Assembly (NCBI GenBank): GCA_013397695.1
Contig: VYZI01000083.1
Coordinates: 2,270,375 to 2,334,374 of the forward strand
Length of the DNA stretch: 64,000 nucleotides
Reading direction: 5' to 3'
Source of the DNA: Centropus unirufus
Lineage: Eukaryota; Chordata; Aves; Cuculiformes; Centropidae
Shown piece after piece: positions 23,251 through 36,185 of this stretch (positions are counted from its first letter, which is position 1; each line of letters opens with the position of its first letter). Under the pieces are notes generated by a model. It had not been told where the DNA came from. It worked only from the letters and a program-made list of their open reading frames with translations, and did no database searches. The translations under genes and the position numbers were made by a program.

Positions 23251-25383
23251 AGGAAATCTGACTAGGATTTTATTAAGTTTTTAACCAAAGAAGTTGAAAT
23301 GGTAATTGTTACAGCTAACTAAAACTGGGAATGACCGAATCATTAATAAAGGCAGTTAAAGCATGTTCACTAGGAACAAAGCCAGTTTAAAAGGCAGTCT
23401 GAAGCACATGGAAAAGTTTAAAACACATGGAAATATCTGAAGAAATACTTCTTCCTATTACTCCTAGGAAAAAAAAAAGTCATTTTTCAGAGTGGAATTT
23501 GGATTTTGCACTGCTACGTTATTTGGCTTCGGTTGGGGTTCTATCCCCTTTATTTCTTTCCAATGACCACCCATTTTCAGTTCCTGTCAGGACTATTGTT
23601 GCAGGTCCTATAGCTCTTTTAACTAACTTATAACAACAAAAAAAAAACAACCCCAAAATCAGACACCACAGTACCATCACCTTCAGAACAGAGCAGCTTC
23701 AGAAGTTTTAAAAAGAACACACTGGATAAAGCAGCAGCCAGCACTTCCCGTTGTTAATTCCATATGAGCTCCAAGAGCAGCCTACTGACGGTTACAGAAA
23801 ATCCAGTGGCATTTACGAAGAAAGAAAGCATCATTCTTAGGAAAGATTACTATGACTTTTCAGACTGGTAATATTAATAAAGAATCAATATTCACTGGCT
23901 AGAATAATTGTGATGGTAGCACACTTTCAAAAACACAAGTCTAAGAATGCTTTAAAGATTTCTCCATTCATCTCCACCACAAAACTGGGTTTTTAATGTT
24001 AGCATTTCACCAGCACCAAAAGGGCTCGCTTGGGATCACATAAAAAGGTTTTCAATAAACTCATCCACTTCAAGGACAGCCATACAGTATATAACGTACA
24101 TTTAATTTTGGTTTTCACAAGAGGGTGTTATTACATATGATGTTGCATTAAAGTTAAAATTAAAATCTACCTTCGTACCTACTGACTAATCTTTCACAAG
24201 TTCTAATCCTTGAGCCAACACAACGCAATCAAATAATATTAATGCTGTGACATGGCTAATTTAATAAGTCCTGTCTGCCAACAGCACGGCTAGGGAATAC
24301 TGACATCACGTGGCTCGAACCAAGGGAAGGCTTGGGGAAAACTCTGCCAAGGTGGGTTCAGGTATATTCCAGACGATTGTATCTGCCATTTTCCTAGATA
24401 CAGTTTATTTAATGAAATATCTCCAATATGATCACACAGGTAAAGATATGACAATGCAGTTAGAGGAATAGAAAATGGGGAAATATTTTTATAGCAAAAT
24501 TTATCTAGAAGCAAATGTCATGTTGAAATAAAACACGGAGTTTCCTTCTGCCGGTGGGCACAATTAAGCTTTCATTAAACAGACGGAAATTAAATATCTC
24601 TACCTAAAACAGAGGTAATTATCTCTACTGGCACACCTTTTCACTAAAGTTTTCAGATATGAAAATATGACCAGCAGCCAGGCATCGGACTGTATTGGTA
24701 CTAACAAGACCAGTATATTTTTGCAACCTCAAATAATGTAACAAAAAGATGAAGATGGAAAATGTAGAGTTAGATCACTTGTGAGCCATCTGACAAGACA
24801 GTAACTGTTTAAGAGGATCCTAAGGACATATATTTTCACTGGTTAAATTAGATGAACATACCAAGAACAGCTTAGGCATGATTTTATTGCCTATAACCAA
24901 AGAGCAGCCTAAATGACAACCTGTCATTGAATTCAGCAGGTGGGAAAAAAAAAAAAAAAAAGGAAAGGAAAAGACAAGCAGCAAAACAGCATCTGATGAC
25001 AAAAAAAATAAAAAACGATTGATAAAGAAAAAACAGGAAAAATGAAAACATGTCTGGTAAAAACAAATAAGCCAGTGCAGAGGCAGTCTGTATGTCCTTA
25101 ACGCTGCCCCTCATAAAAAAATAGTTTTTAAGTTAGTGAAGTATAAAGTATACTCCCCACCTGTTCTGGATTTGTATCTAAAGCAGTCAAATCTTCTCCA
25201 CGTTTGGCACTGTGGAACTGCTCTCAAATACACACAGTAGAACCGCCGATTATTGTACGTCCCGCATGACCCTTGGTTCCATCAGAGGCAAGCAAGCAAA
25301 GTTCAGCCAGCCTCCTCCTCACCAAGAGAGAAGTTTAAAGGAAGGGCAGCAACTGGAGCTGCCAAAAGCTCTGTCTGGTTCAG
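23251..25383. other. Unique sequence without a recognised gene
   Basis: No gene is recognised. A 17-A run at 24945-24961 is followed by purine-rich GGAAAGGAAAAG, a simple low-complexity patch. Open frames are short. Confidence 0.45.
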
Positions 25384-25503
25384 CCTGTGGCACCAGTGGT
25401 TGCTGATCATTCCCCTTCTGCACCATCCAAAGAGCTGAGCACCACGGCTGCCCCTGGGAACTCTTCTGGGAGTCAGATGGTGCCATTCACTCCCATAAGA
25501 AAG
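25384..25503 (+). other. Candidate internal exon, unidentified
   Basis: The tract CTCTGTCTGGTTCAG ends just before 25384, and AGAAAG followed by GTAAGAG at 25504 is a strong donor. The 120 bp between them form 40 codons, phase 0 at both ends, in a frame open from a stop near 25338. The peptide is rich in Ser, Pro, Ala and Thr and ends in VPFTPIRK, which looks like a disordered linker. A second frame is also open over part of the block, which weakens the case. I recognise no family. Confidence 0.22.
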
Positions 25504-27095
25504 GTAAGAGAGAAAAGCTGAATAAATTCCTCATTTCATCAAGAATTCTTGGGAGCCAAGATTCTAGTTCCTATACAATAGGTAATAAAGATAGAACAAA
25601 GGACTGATTACACTGATACATATATATGTACAAAACTTTGATTATTTTTTAAAAAATATAGCACAGAAATCATCAATCCTAAGGTCTTAAAAATATGCAC
25701 AATAAAAAAAAAAACAACCCTCACATATTGTTAATACAGCTTGTTTCCAGCAAATTTCTCTTATTCAATTTTTACTCTTTCCTGTGACAAAAACAGAAAT
25801 AAAGCTACTCCATTGCTGCAACTGAACTGTCAAGTGAATTGAGCTGGGACATCATAAGTTCAGCACACTAAGAAGAGCAGTTCAAATTATCTTAAAAATA
25901 TTACAATATCAAGAGTATTTTGCCTCATTTTCTGTCTTCAATTATACAATTTATACATTGGTCACACTTTCTTTTCATGTTTATGTGAGCCATAGGTTAA
26001 GAAATCAGAAATTTTCTACTATTCCCTCAGGAGTGCTCCGAAGTTATTCTTCTGTATGATTAATTATTTTAGATACATGCAAGTATGCACTAAATAATTA
26101 TTTGTTCCAGTTGGAAAAATGCAGAAAAAAAAATTGATACACTAGAAAAGACCAAAGAACAGACACAGGCGAATGGACATTCGTTTCTCAAAAGAAAATC
26201 AAGGAATCTAAAGTGCTGAATCCAGAGTAGAATTTTCTTACAAACTGAACAGCAGAAGCATGCACATAGCCACATAACAAATTTCACTTTAACTAAGAAA
26301 AAAATTGTACCTTCCTGACAAATTTATGTACCTGCAAAGTAGTAAAGAAATATGATGGCAATCGTGTAACCTTGTTTTGGTATCGAACTCAAGTTAATTC
26401 AGCACTGAGTTGTTTGAGGTTTTTTTTTTATTCCTTAATGATATTCATGTTCCCACAACTTAATTTCAGAAAAATTAGTCTTGCCAATGGTAAACATCAC
26501 TGCAAGTATTCAAAGCAACTCTCCTTAACATCCTCATGTATATCTTCTGATGAGTAAAGTGATTAAAGTTCCTCTATATCCAAACTGCTTTTAATAGGTT
26601 CCTACCTAGTTTCAAAAGCTTGCCTGAATATTAGTCATGCACAAAGTTTTGGGGGGTTAATTAGGCTGATCATTAGTAACTCTACATGATCTGTAGACAC
26701 AGATTTGCTTCTCAGGCACAGTTGCTTCAGCGGTTACTAAATGTGTGTTCCGAATGCTAAGGTGTCTTGATAAGAGCTGCAATTAATGGGGCAGATTTGT
26801 ATTGCAACACTTCACTGGCACCTACTCTATGATCTATCATCCAGATCAGCTAATAGTAACACAGAGAAATTATAACTGGAGGAATTCTGTGTGTGCAATA
26901 TTTGGTGAGCTATCTTATCTCTTATTTCATTGCTTCATCATATGCACCGCGGATAAATCTGTCTAATAATGAGGCGATTCCATATCTTGTTTTTCCATTA
27001 GTTATGCCCAGTGATGTAGCTAGTACATAATAAGGAGCTGCCTACCGGTAGCTCCAGCAGCAGACCAACACGCACCTAAGGCAGATCTCACCTAC
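25504..27095. other. Unique AT-rich sequence without a recognised gene
   Basis: Nothing is recognised apart from AT-rich low-complexity stretches such as 25620-25720. Confidence 0.45.
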
Positions 27096-27287
27096 CTAGA
27101 ATTGTTGTCCTACCAGAATGTCTGGACTTCAGCCACCTGTCAGGAATTTTCCCATGAAAAATCACCCCCATCCCAAAACTCTTCGGAGAAGTAAGAATGA
27201 CATATCCAGAAAGTACTAGACTATACAGATGAGGTTTAACTCCAAAAGTGTCAGTCTTGGGTGATGCATGTGGGTTTTCTGGCATTC
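27096..27287 (-). other. Candidate internal exon, unidentified
   Basis: On the minus strand CTCCCATATTTCTGCCTAG forms a fair acceptor, and ATTCTAG followed by GTAGGTGAG gives a donor, with an alternative donor 4 bp later. One frame is open across all 192 bp, phase 1 at both ends. The peptide has ordinary composition and includes GMGVIFHGKIPDRW, but I cannot assign a family. Chance is a real alternative. Confidence 0.2.
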
Positions 27288-30200
27288 CTAGGCAGAAATA
27301 TGGGAGCCTCACCTAGAGCATAATGAGCAGCAGACATCTGTATTTCAGAGCAGGTAGCATGTCTTGCACAAGTGACAGCTGTCACATCAGCACATCAATC
27401 CCTCCAAACACACCAAGGTTTTACCCTGAATTGAGAGCAGATGAAAAAGGGTGTTGAAGGTAATGCTTCCCCTTCGTGGTATGTAGGGGAGCTGGGAATG
27501 CAGCTTTAGTTCTTTTATGGGAAGAACATTTAATAATCCATACCCATTCACTCAGTGCCACCCTGCTATCAACTCGGTTTTCAAAACACAAACAGAAAGG
27601 AAGCTGACAGATCTATGCTGTATGTTACCAAATTACAAAAGATGGCAACTTAGTTTGCTGAAAAAAAACAGGAGACCAAAAATATTTAGTCACTCTGTGC
27701 AAGTGTCTGGTTATTTCTATAGGGAGTATTTTACAATTCTGCAAAAATAAAAGAGTGTCAGACATAAATAGTGATGGAAGAACTATTTAGATTATATCAA
27801 GAAGCAACTCCCCAAACAATTTTTTTGCCCCTTTTTTCGGAAGGGATTTTTCCCTAGCCTTATAAAACTCAAGCAGGCTACACCTACATCTCAGTTACAT
27901 GAACTTGCTGGGACCATCATGCAAAGGCAGGTCTGCTCTTAGCTGCTGGTATCTTTGGTCACAAATAGAGAAACGAACATACTCTTCTCAAGACTCCCCT
28001 TTCTCTCACAAAGCCTCCACTCCTCTTGGCACCTACCCCACCTCTCTCCTAGATCTAAGACCACTGGGGCTCCTAGAGCAGACAGCAGCACTCCTCTCCG
28101 TATGAGGCTTTGCCTCCCAAGAGTTCCCAGGTCAGCGGTCTCATCTGTTCTCGCTCCCTCGAGGACCTCTCCCTCATTCCTGCTCCTGACCTCGAGGACT
28201 TTACAGATAACCCTGACACCGAATGCTACATCACCCACGCAGTTTCGGTTTGCCTCAAGAGTCTGAACTTTGTTCTTAACAAATAATAGTCTTCACAGAA
28301 AAAGTAAGGTGGTGCAGGCCAAGAATAATCAGGAAAACAGCGACAGCGGTGACTACAGTAACCGCTGTGAATTCAGATCGGAAGATTTCAGGGTCTCAAA
28401 AATACATCTCCAACTGCAGTAAGAGCTTCTTGTATATTTGCATATATATTCCTGCATGATTAGGAATTTCTTCCACACAAATGCAAATACATATTACAGG
28501 AAAGACTAGTTCATAACCAGAATTACTTGATTTTGCTTTGCTCTACTGCAATCAAGCTGAAAGTACTTAAAAACGTTAAAAAAAAACCCAAAACCAACAG
28601 ATGCTTAGGCACTGGACATTGCGTACATACATTCAAAATCTTTTTCACCATTCAAGCTTAACTGAAAAGGCATTAAATTCTTGTTGCCATCATAAAGTCA
28701 GTCTTACAGCTTTAAATAAAATGGTTGACTTCAGTAGCCTTTTAATGAATCTAGTAATTTCCTACAGAATGAAGACAAATGTGTCCGTTTTCTGCACATT
28801 TTGAAAGCTTATTGAAATAAAACAGAAAGAAGCAACGCTTTTGAGGTCTCTAACACATAACCACTTGCTAAACACAGAAGCTAAGTTTGCATCAAATATA
28901 AAGTGTCTTTCTCAGAAACAGTTAAATTTAAGTACTGAAATTCTATCCAGTCTCCTTGCAAACAGCATAATGAATAGTTTTAAGAAGCAAAATACTTCTT
29001 TAAATAATTTGAAGACATTTAAAAAGCTGTATTTTTAAGAAATTTTTTGTCATAAAAGGAAATATATGTAGAATTTTAAAAATGCAATTGAGATGCTGCA
29101 GACTTCCTTCCTGCTTCACGTATAAAGTAATCATTCAACCTGAAATAGCGTAAAATGGTAATTTCACATAAATATGAACTTCTGGTACTTATATAAGCTA
29201 CTTTCTCCCAATATGCTTACTCAATGAGTTAGTAAGGGTGGCTGAAGTTATTGTTACTTTGTTACTGTTACTGATAATTGAAGTTACTGGTTTTATGGAA
29301 TCTAAGAACACAGCTTTAAAGAATGCAGTTACATCATACCAGGTATCAGTAAGTTTTTTTGTGAGGCATATTTTAGGACTCAGTGATTTATCATTCTGCA
29401 GGAGGCATGTCCGCATAAACTAGTCATATTAATCAAAAGTCCTTCCACATGTTTTGATTCAAACCACATATACATAAAAGTTAAAAAACAAACAAACAAA
29501 GGCTGATCTCTATGTTTAGAAAACGTAAGTGATAGCACTGGGCACTGACAGACTCCCTTAGAAAAAATTCAGGAGCCCTAGACTTTTAACCTCAGGTTGG
29601 CACATGCGCAGATCTGTGATCTCCCATATACTCGTAAAAGCTTCTCTACCTCGGGTCACTGCAAGGCCTTGAAAACTGTTCAATTTTCACATGTTTCAGT
29701 ATAAAATTATGCCCTGCTGTGACACTGCTACTCACTCCACATAAATCAAGCAAAGACTTTGCTTGACAGAAGCTCCGCTCATCTTGTCTTCCGCAATCAT
29801 TTTTATCAGTACTACCTGTACCTGTGGGCAAGCGAATGAATATGACTGTGCTCAGATGCCCTATTTATTGCTCATTGTAGTTTGCCTAGGGAACACGAAC
29901 TTGCTGCACTTCTTTTTTCCTTGTCCTTAGAGTAGAAAGGAATGAACTTTCTATATCTGACACAGGCAGGCTTTGCCAGAATAAGAAAATCTGCAGTGGC
30001 AAGCCAAATACCTTTGCCAAGGATAAATAAGAGCTGGTTCTGCTCCTGCCATCTCTGAGAGTTGCTGGAATAGACCTCACTTCTATCCTTTTCACACCCT
30101 TTAGTTAAATCTCTGTAGCCTCCCCTACCACCCTTCCTCATCTCTGAAATATCTGCTGCTAAGATGAGTTAAGTAGTTGTTCTTTAGATTTTTCCAGCTG

Positions 30201-33200
30201 CTTTTGATAGCTTTGGCGTTGAACAGTCAGCAGAGCCAGTCTTTAGAAAGCTGCACTACTGTCACAGAGTAACAAAAGCAGACATTCATCTTGGCTCTGC
30301 TTTTTTTTTTTTTTTGGTGCACAGGTTACATTTCTGCTCTGAGCTATAGGAATTTGAAGGCAAAAATACAGTTTTTGCATCACATTTAAAGCTGGCATCA
30401 TTTGCTGTGAGAGACGAGTTCACCGTTAGGGATAACTGTTCAGTTACTTGGGGACAAACTGTTTTATCACTTCCCTACCTTGGGCAGTACTCCTTAAACT
30501 GAGAAGCTCTATCCACACTAATTTGAGTAATGCTTTATTTTATTTGAAGTACTGTACTTTTATTTCATGAACTGTTATTAGTAGTTATGGAAGTGCCTTG
30601 GGACTCCCAGACACTTTACAGCCACATTACTGTTCATATCCAACAGCTGCACAGGCAAAAGTAGCTCCTGATTTAAACAGTTTAAGTATTTTCCCTTAAC
30701 CAAACACAGATCAACAAGTTGGATGGGGTTTCACTGAAAATACTTGTCTCACTATAGAACAGATATAAACATATGTTGTTTGTCTGCAGCTAATTTATAC
30801 TTTCACTTCTGCAACGTTCTTAGTTCCCACCGGGGTAGGAGCAGCCGGGAAAAGTTAAATCATAATCACATGAGTAAATTATCAGTGACACCTAAAAGCA
30901 GTTGCAAACTGCCTTATCATTTCAATTAAACTGAGAACTCAGCTGGTTTATGTCTGCATTAGTCAAGCGGCACCAATCAGGACATTATTGCAGAGGCAAA
31001 CACCATAAATCTTCATTGCCTAACAAGGATCAGGAATTTCCTGCAACTTCCTCTGACTGATCCTTACCCTGCACTTTCGTATCCCCTTGACAGGAACCAC
31101 AGCACTGCAACGGCTACGAGCCCTGTTCTGCACTCGCCCATCTCCCCCTCCTCAGAAATCAATCATCCTGTTAGTATCTCTACTAATGTTTACAGAGAGA
31201 ATTCAATCTAAGAACAAAAGATTAATAATAATTCTTTCCTACAAAAGCCTAACACCTTTATATGCTGATCAATACACGGGTTTAAAAACATTATATCCCA
31301 TCCTGTTAGAGTAAGAATGAAATACTAGCAATCTGGGTTCAGATGCCTGCCACTTGAGAAGAGCCATGCGCTATGACAAACAACGAACCATATTTAACGC
31401 AGCTTTACACTGGCTCTTATCACATTTCCAGCTACATTTGGTGGTACAGCCTCTGGTGGGAATTTGTTCAGACAGCTTAGAATAGTTTTGAGTAGCAGGA
31501 AATTATAGCTCATAATTGGAAGATCTAAAATACTGTACCACGTGTTGTTGGAAGATTGATCAGAAAGTAGAGTGTCGAAGTAATGCGTTCGCCCTTACTC
31601 ACAAAGCAGCTGATAATATAATATGTAAAGAAGTCCCCACTACTCCTAGGGTTTGGTTTGTTTACCAACCATGCATTTTCAAAGGCCCTTACTAGGGACA
31701 AGTAATTCCCAACACTCCTACTATAGGCTGATACATAATGTATAAGGTTATAGAAAATGTGTATTCATGAGACTTGTTTGGCTTTTGTCAAAAAGAACAG
31801 TGAAAAATTATGATGGAACAATTTTCATTTCTGACACATTGTTTTTATAGTTCATTCATGACTGGGAATTGAGGGGTTTAGAATTTTGTCTGCTGCAGAT
31901 GTCACAGAGAGGAGAGGAGCTACAGAGCTTCCTACTTGCTGCTTTGTTGCTGACAGTGACAGGAGACCTAAAGGAAATGCTTCTCTTGACATTAAACATG
32001 ATCAGTAAATCCCTGGGCTACTCTCCCACTTTACTGCATTAGAAAAGCCATGGCGCAAGGCATTTGGGAGCACATAAAAACAAGTGTGTTTTATAACCAA
32101 AACTGGCCTATGGCAAGAATCTTAGAGTTTCAATACAGGACACAGGAATTGTTTATAATAATAGTAATAATAAAAATTGAAAATCTAGATAAAAGCTCAT
32201 AAAGCTTAGTAAGCCCAGCAGACAAAAGGAATATTTTCTTCATGAATAAAACTTATCTTCACTTGCTTTCAATATGCACACTGACTCTTTTCAATGTGTT
32301 TTCTTCATCCAAATATTTTTTTGCTTAGATGTAACATCCAGGATCACAAATTCAGTGGCAATTAAAGAAGTCAGCATCCTTTAAAATATGTCAATTCCTC
32401 CATTATAAGAACAGAAGGAAAAAACCCACAAGAGAACCCATTTAAATTCACGGCTACAATCAGTTGTCAGGCAGGTCAGTTAACTTTGTTCCTTTTTGGA
32501 GGATGAAAGTTCTGGAGAATGGCATCAGCCTGGGAAACCTTTCGGCTTTGGTCACTGCCTGAGCCATATATGCAAACAGTGGAGTTTGTGAACTCACCTT
32601 CCTATAAGATTTGCAGAGATGGATTAACCAGACACAATGTGAAAGAAGATGGAAATATCCCTCCTCTCATTTCTGAATGATGTAACCTAACTCTAATATT
32701 TTGTGCTGTACTGGTTTTATTTATTCCAAATGTTTATTTTGATTTCAGCAAGTAAAAACACACACCCTAGGGTCACAAATCCCACACGGAGCAGAGCAGC
32801 CAGTTTGCTTGTACAGAGCACCCAGCTCCATGAGCTGAAACCCGTCTGCAGAACACTGGCAAGAATCCATCCTCACCTTGGAACCTCCTAGGTCTTACCT
32901 CCAAGTTCAGCTGCAATCACAGCTGGCTCTAATTCTTCACAGCTGGCTCAAAAACTAATTCTTTGTCTCAGTGAAAAAAAACAGTTGTGTGGGTCATTTC
33001 TTTCCTCCTTAAAACAGGCACTCCCTTCTCCTGGATCAAAATATATCTGAACAGAATAAGAAGCATACTATCTTATAGATCATTCCAAATAACATTTCAC
33101 CAGTTCTTTTCAGATTAGTATCCAATCTCTCTCCTGGAAGTACTTCCCTCAGGACACCAGAGCATTCACACCCCATCCTGCCCGGCCACAGCTCTGTGGT

Positions 33201-36084
33201 CACAGCCACCCTGTAAGAGGCAAACACACCCAACTGTTTCATCTTCATCACTTCCTCTGAAGCACTCCTACACAAAACAGAAATTCTTTTGTTAAAAGAA
33301 AAAAAAAAAAAAGCCCAACCCCACACTTGATATCATTAATTTGTTGCCAGTAGTTCTGTTACTCTCTAGACAACCCAGTCCTCCTACACAATGCTCCAGT
33401 TGTCATCTCCATCGATTATTTCATCTTTATCTTCGGCAAATTTCTTTGCCATGTTCCCCCCTTGATACCGAAAGCATTGAAGAAGCTATTTGTGTGATTG
33501 CAAACCCTTCATTTCAAGAACTCTGTGACTACCCTCCTTTCATCCAGACTCCTCCCTGGCTCACCCTCTAAGTCATCTCCTTACCAGTTCATTATTTCAG
33601 AACTTGCCAGCTTAAATAACCCTTTCCCACAGTCCATACCAAATCCATTCCTCATCCCTAAGCAGACCAGACGTTTACATCTAGAAAGCTGCTACCTTAT
33701 CTAAGAGATCAGCTCTATCTAGCCTAAACTGTTTTTCACCCTTTTTTATACCTCTCTCCTTTGTCTCTAGTTTCTTCAGTGTTTATTCTTTAACAACATA
33801 GAGCCAGCCAGCCCCCTGATATAAAATATTAAGTTCTCCACCTCCTGCGTGTACATCACGGACAGCAATATCCATATCTCCAGACAGATTAGTACCGAGC
33901 CATTCACTTCCCCTCCCAAGTTCTATATTATCTACTATCCTTCTTCTTTACAACCCAGAACAGTGCTCTGTTTGTTTCCTTCTGCCTTTTTTTTTTCTCT
34001 GGCTGGCTCTTGCCAAAGCACATCCATGCCTGATTATAGCGAGGAGAAAATGCATTTCAGGATTCAGTTTATCCCACTGAAATGAGATATCTTAGGAACA
34101 CCTCTCTGGAATCAAAAACCAGCACCTGCTATTACATTCTATGTTAAAACATGGGTCGGAAAGAGGGATGCACATATTTGTTTCCTTGTGTTTCCTCGAA
34201 TGTTATCCTTTATTTAAAGCTGAGAGGTTAATAAAGGAGGACAGGCTTTTCTTCTGTCTCTCATGGCTGAGGGGGGAAATTTTTATCTCTGAATTTTTAA
34301 AATGTGAAAGAGACACAGGAATGCAAGAACTTTGAGAAAGATTACTGTGCCATTTTTTTCCCCATCTGCTGCTTCAGGCACTGAGATATTTATAAAGTAA
34401 GAAACAAAACTGAAAATATTAAGTTTCAAGAGAGCAGTGACAAAGTATGAGAACTATTTCTGTAACAGGCGCAGTTCATGAGGCATAAAGACATGGACTC
34501 TTAGATAAACAGAAATCTAGAGAATCAAAGACATCTTAATTAAAAGTTCAGCGTAAACATCACAATTATAAATCTCCACAAGAAACGGGCAATAAACAAA
34601 CGAAGCTGCTATATATGGGCATGCTAAATAGCGGGATTCATTTTTCTTCACAAGGCCAAGCTGGTCTGCTTTCAGAAAATTATGTGGAAACATTTTAGTC
34701 TGCATCACTAAGACTCCTTTAATCTTTTAGGAATTAACTTTTAAATTAGAAACTACAGAAGTTTTTTAAAGCTTTGCTTTGTTAGAGACAGAGAGCAAAA
34801 GCATCACTAGTCCACTGCCATCTTCTACATTCTTAGCTCATATTTTCAATTTATGTGGATAATTAATACATGATCATTTAATTCCCTTAAATTTTAATAT
34901 GAGTGTTTAAAACGAGCCTTACTCAATGACCATTTCCCTTTATAACCTGCCACCACTCTGAGTCTCTTGGTACCCCTTTCATATTCAATAACTTTTATTT
35001 TTACAATCAGATTTTATCAAATTCAAGGGCTGTTCCTGTTTTATTTTTAAAGAATACATAGGCATACATCATTCCTTAATGCAAAAAAATCAGTCACAGC
35101 TCCGAACATACAAAATCCAATCTGAAAATAACTTCTTTTTTATAATCTATTTTATCAATTGTTTCAATTCAAGTAGAATTTAGGAGACTATTCTGATTCT
35201 GACACTATTCAAATTACCGTGAAGTGGCCATATTGATAATTGCAAAGTTCAAAACCATAAAACTCAATTACTGTTCTTTCATTTGCTGTGATGGAGTAAA
35301 AAGAATCAACAGCATCACGCAATCTGGCCAATAAGACTTGGAATTTTTTCATTTAAAAATTAAAAACACATCCGAACTACCCCTGCAAGTCTAATAATAA
35401 CATTCATATAGCAATGAAGTAGATGTTAGGTTACTACTAGCTGAAGTAAGATAGATCACAATAGGAGGAGTGCAAGCAGGACTTTAAAGGTTTGGCAAGT
35501 TTTGCTCTAGAGCAGAAAGTGAGTGCATTGGGGAACAAGGAGCTACATAAAAGCAACATAAAGCTATTACCATGCTTTCTATCATCGCTCTCAGCTGTCC
35601 CTGATAGTCTGTGACATCTGCGACATCTGTGATGCAGCCTGGAAAAATTCCCCATGTCCCTTTTTAACTTGATGCTTTTTTCAGTGAACGTTATTAACTA
35701 GGACAAAAAAAAAATAGTCCAGAAACAAACCTGACACAACGTTAATTGAAGCCTGGTGATTTATGTTTGTTTGCTTTTCATCCAGACCAATTCAATCTCT
35801 CTCTGAATCTTTTATGACGCTCGTTATAGTCTTTACACCTGATTTATTTCACTTACTATCCTCCATATCGTCCAAATGCAGATATATTTGTTTTAAAAGA
35901 TTTTGCTGAGACTTGAGAACATTTTTTCCCTTTCTGTAAAGGCTACATAAGCATCTTCTTAACTTAATCTTTGCAGAACTATACAATGACAGTTCCTGCT
36001 ATTGTAGAGTTCAGACAGGTTAATCTTTATCTGCCTACATGTTAGTAAAGGGAGAAAGTACAAAGCATCTTCTCTTTCTCTTAG
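27288..36084. other. Unique sequence without a recognised gene
   Basis: No gene is recognised. C/T-rich patches on the plus strand lie at 27970-28250 and 33330-33960, the first containing several CpG. Homopolymer runs are 15 T at 30301-30315 and 14 A at 33299-33312. The open frames (up to 103 codons at 27955-28266) lie in these GC-richer patches and show no clear motif. Confidence 0.45.
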
Positions 36085-36185
36085 GTAGGAAGACTGGGGA
36101 CACAGGAACTACTTCAGTGGAACAACAGAGGAAGGCTGGAAAATGCTACCTGGAGAGCGGACCAAGGACAGCGGAGTCTCAACAG
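36085..36185 (+). other. Candidate exon, possibly non-coding
   Basis: A strong pyrimidine tract ending CTTTCTCTTAG precedes 36085, and CTCAACAG followed by GTGATG ends the block after 101 bp. All three frames lack a stop through most of the block, so it gives no preferred reading frame. The base composition (purine-rich, with GGAAG, AGAGGAAGG and GAGAGCGGA) resembles splicing-enhancer content. It could be an exon of a long non-coding RNA. The donor is weaker than the acceptor. Confidence 0.2.

Noticed and set aside
24945..25080. Poly-A run as the tail of a processed pseudogene
   Set aside because: The sequence before the run shows no coding or transcript similarity, and no target duplication was found.
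27955..28285. Possible retroviral pol remnant in a C/T-rich patch
   Set aside because: One frame holds a short acidic stretch loosely like the start of a retroviral RNase H domain, but there is no catalytic motif, no neighbouring pol similarity and no LTR next to it.
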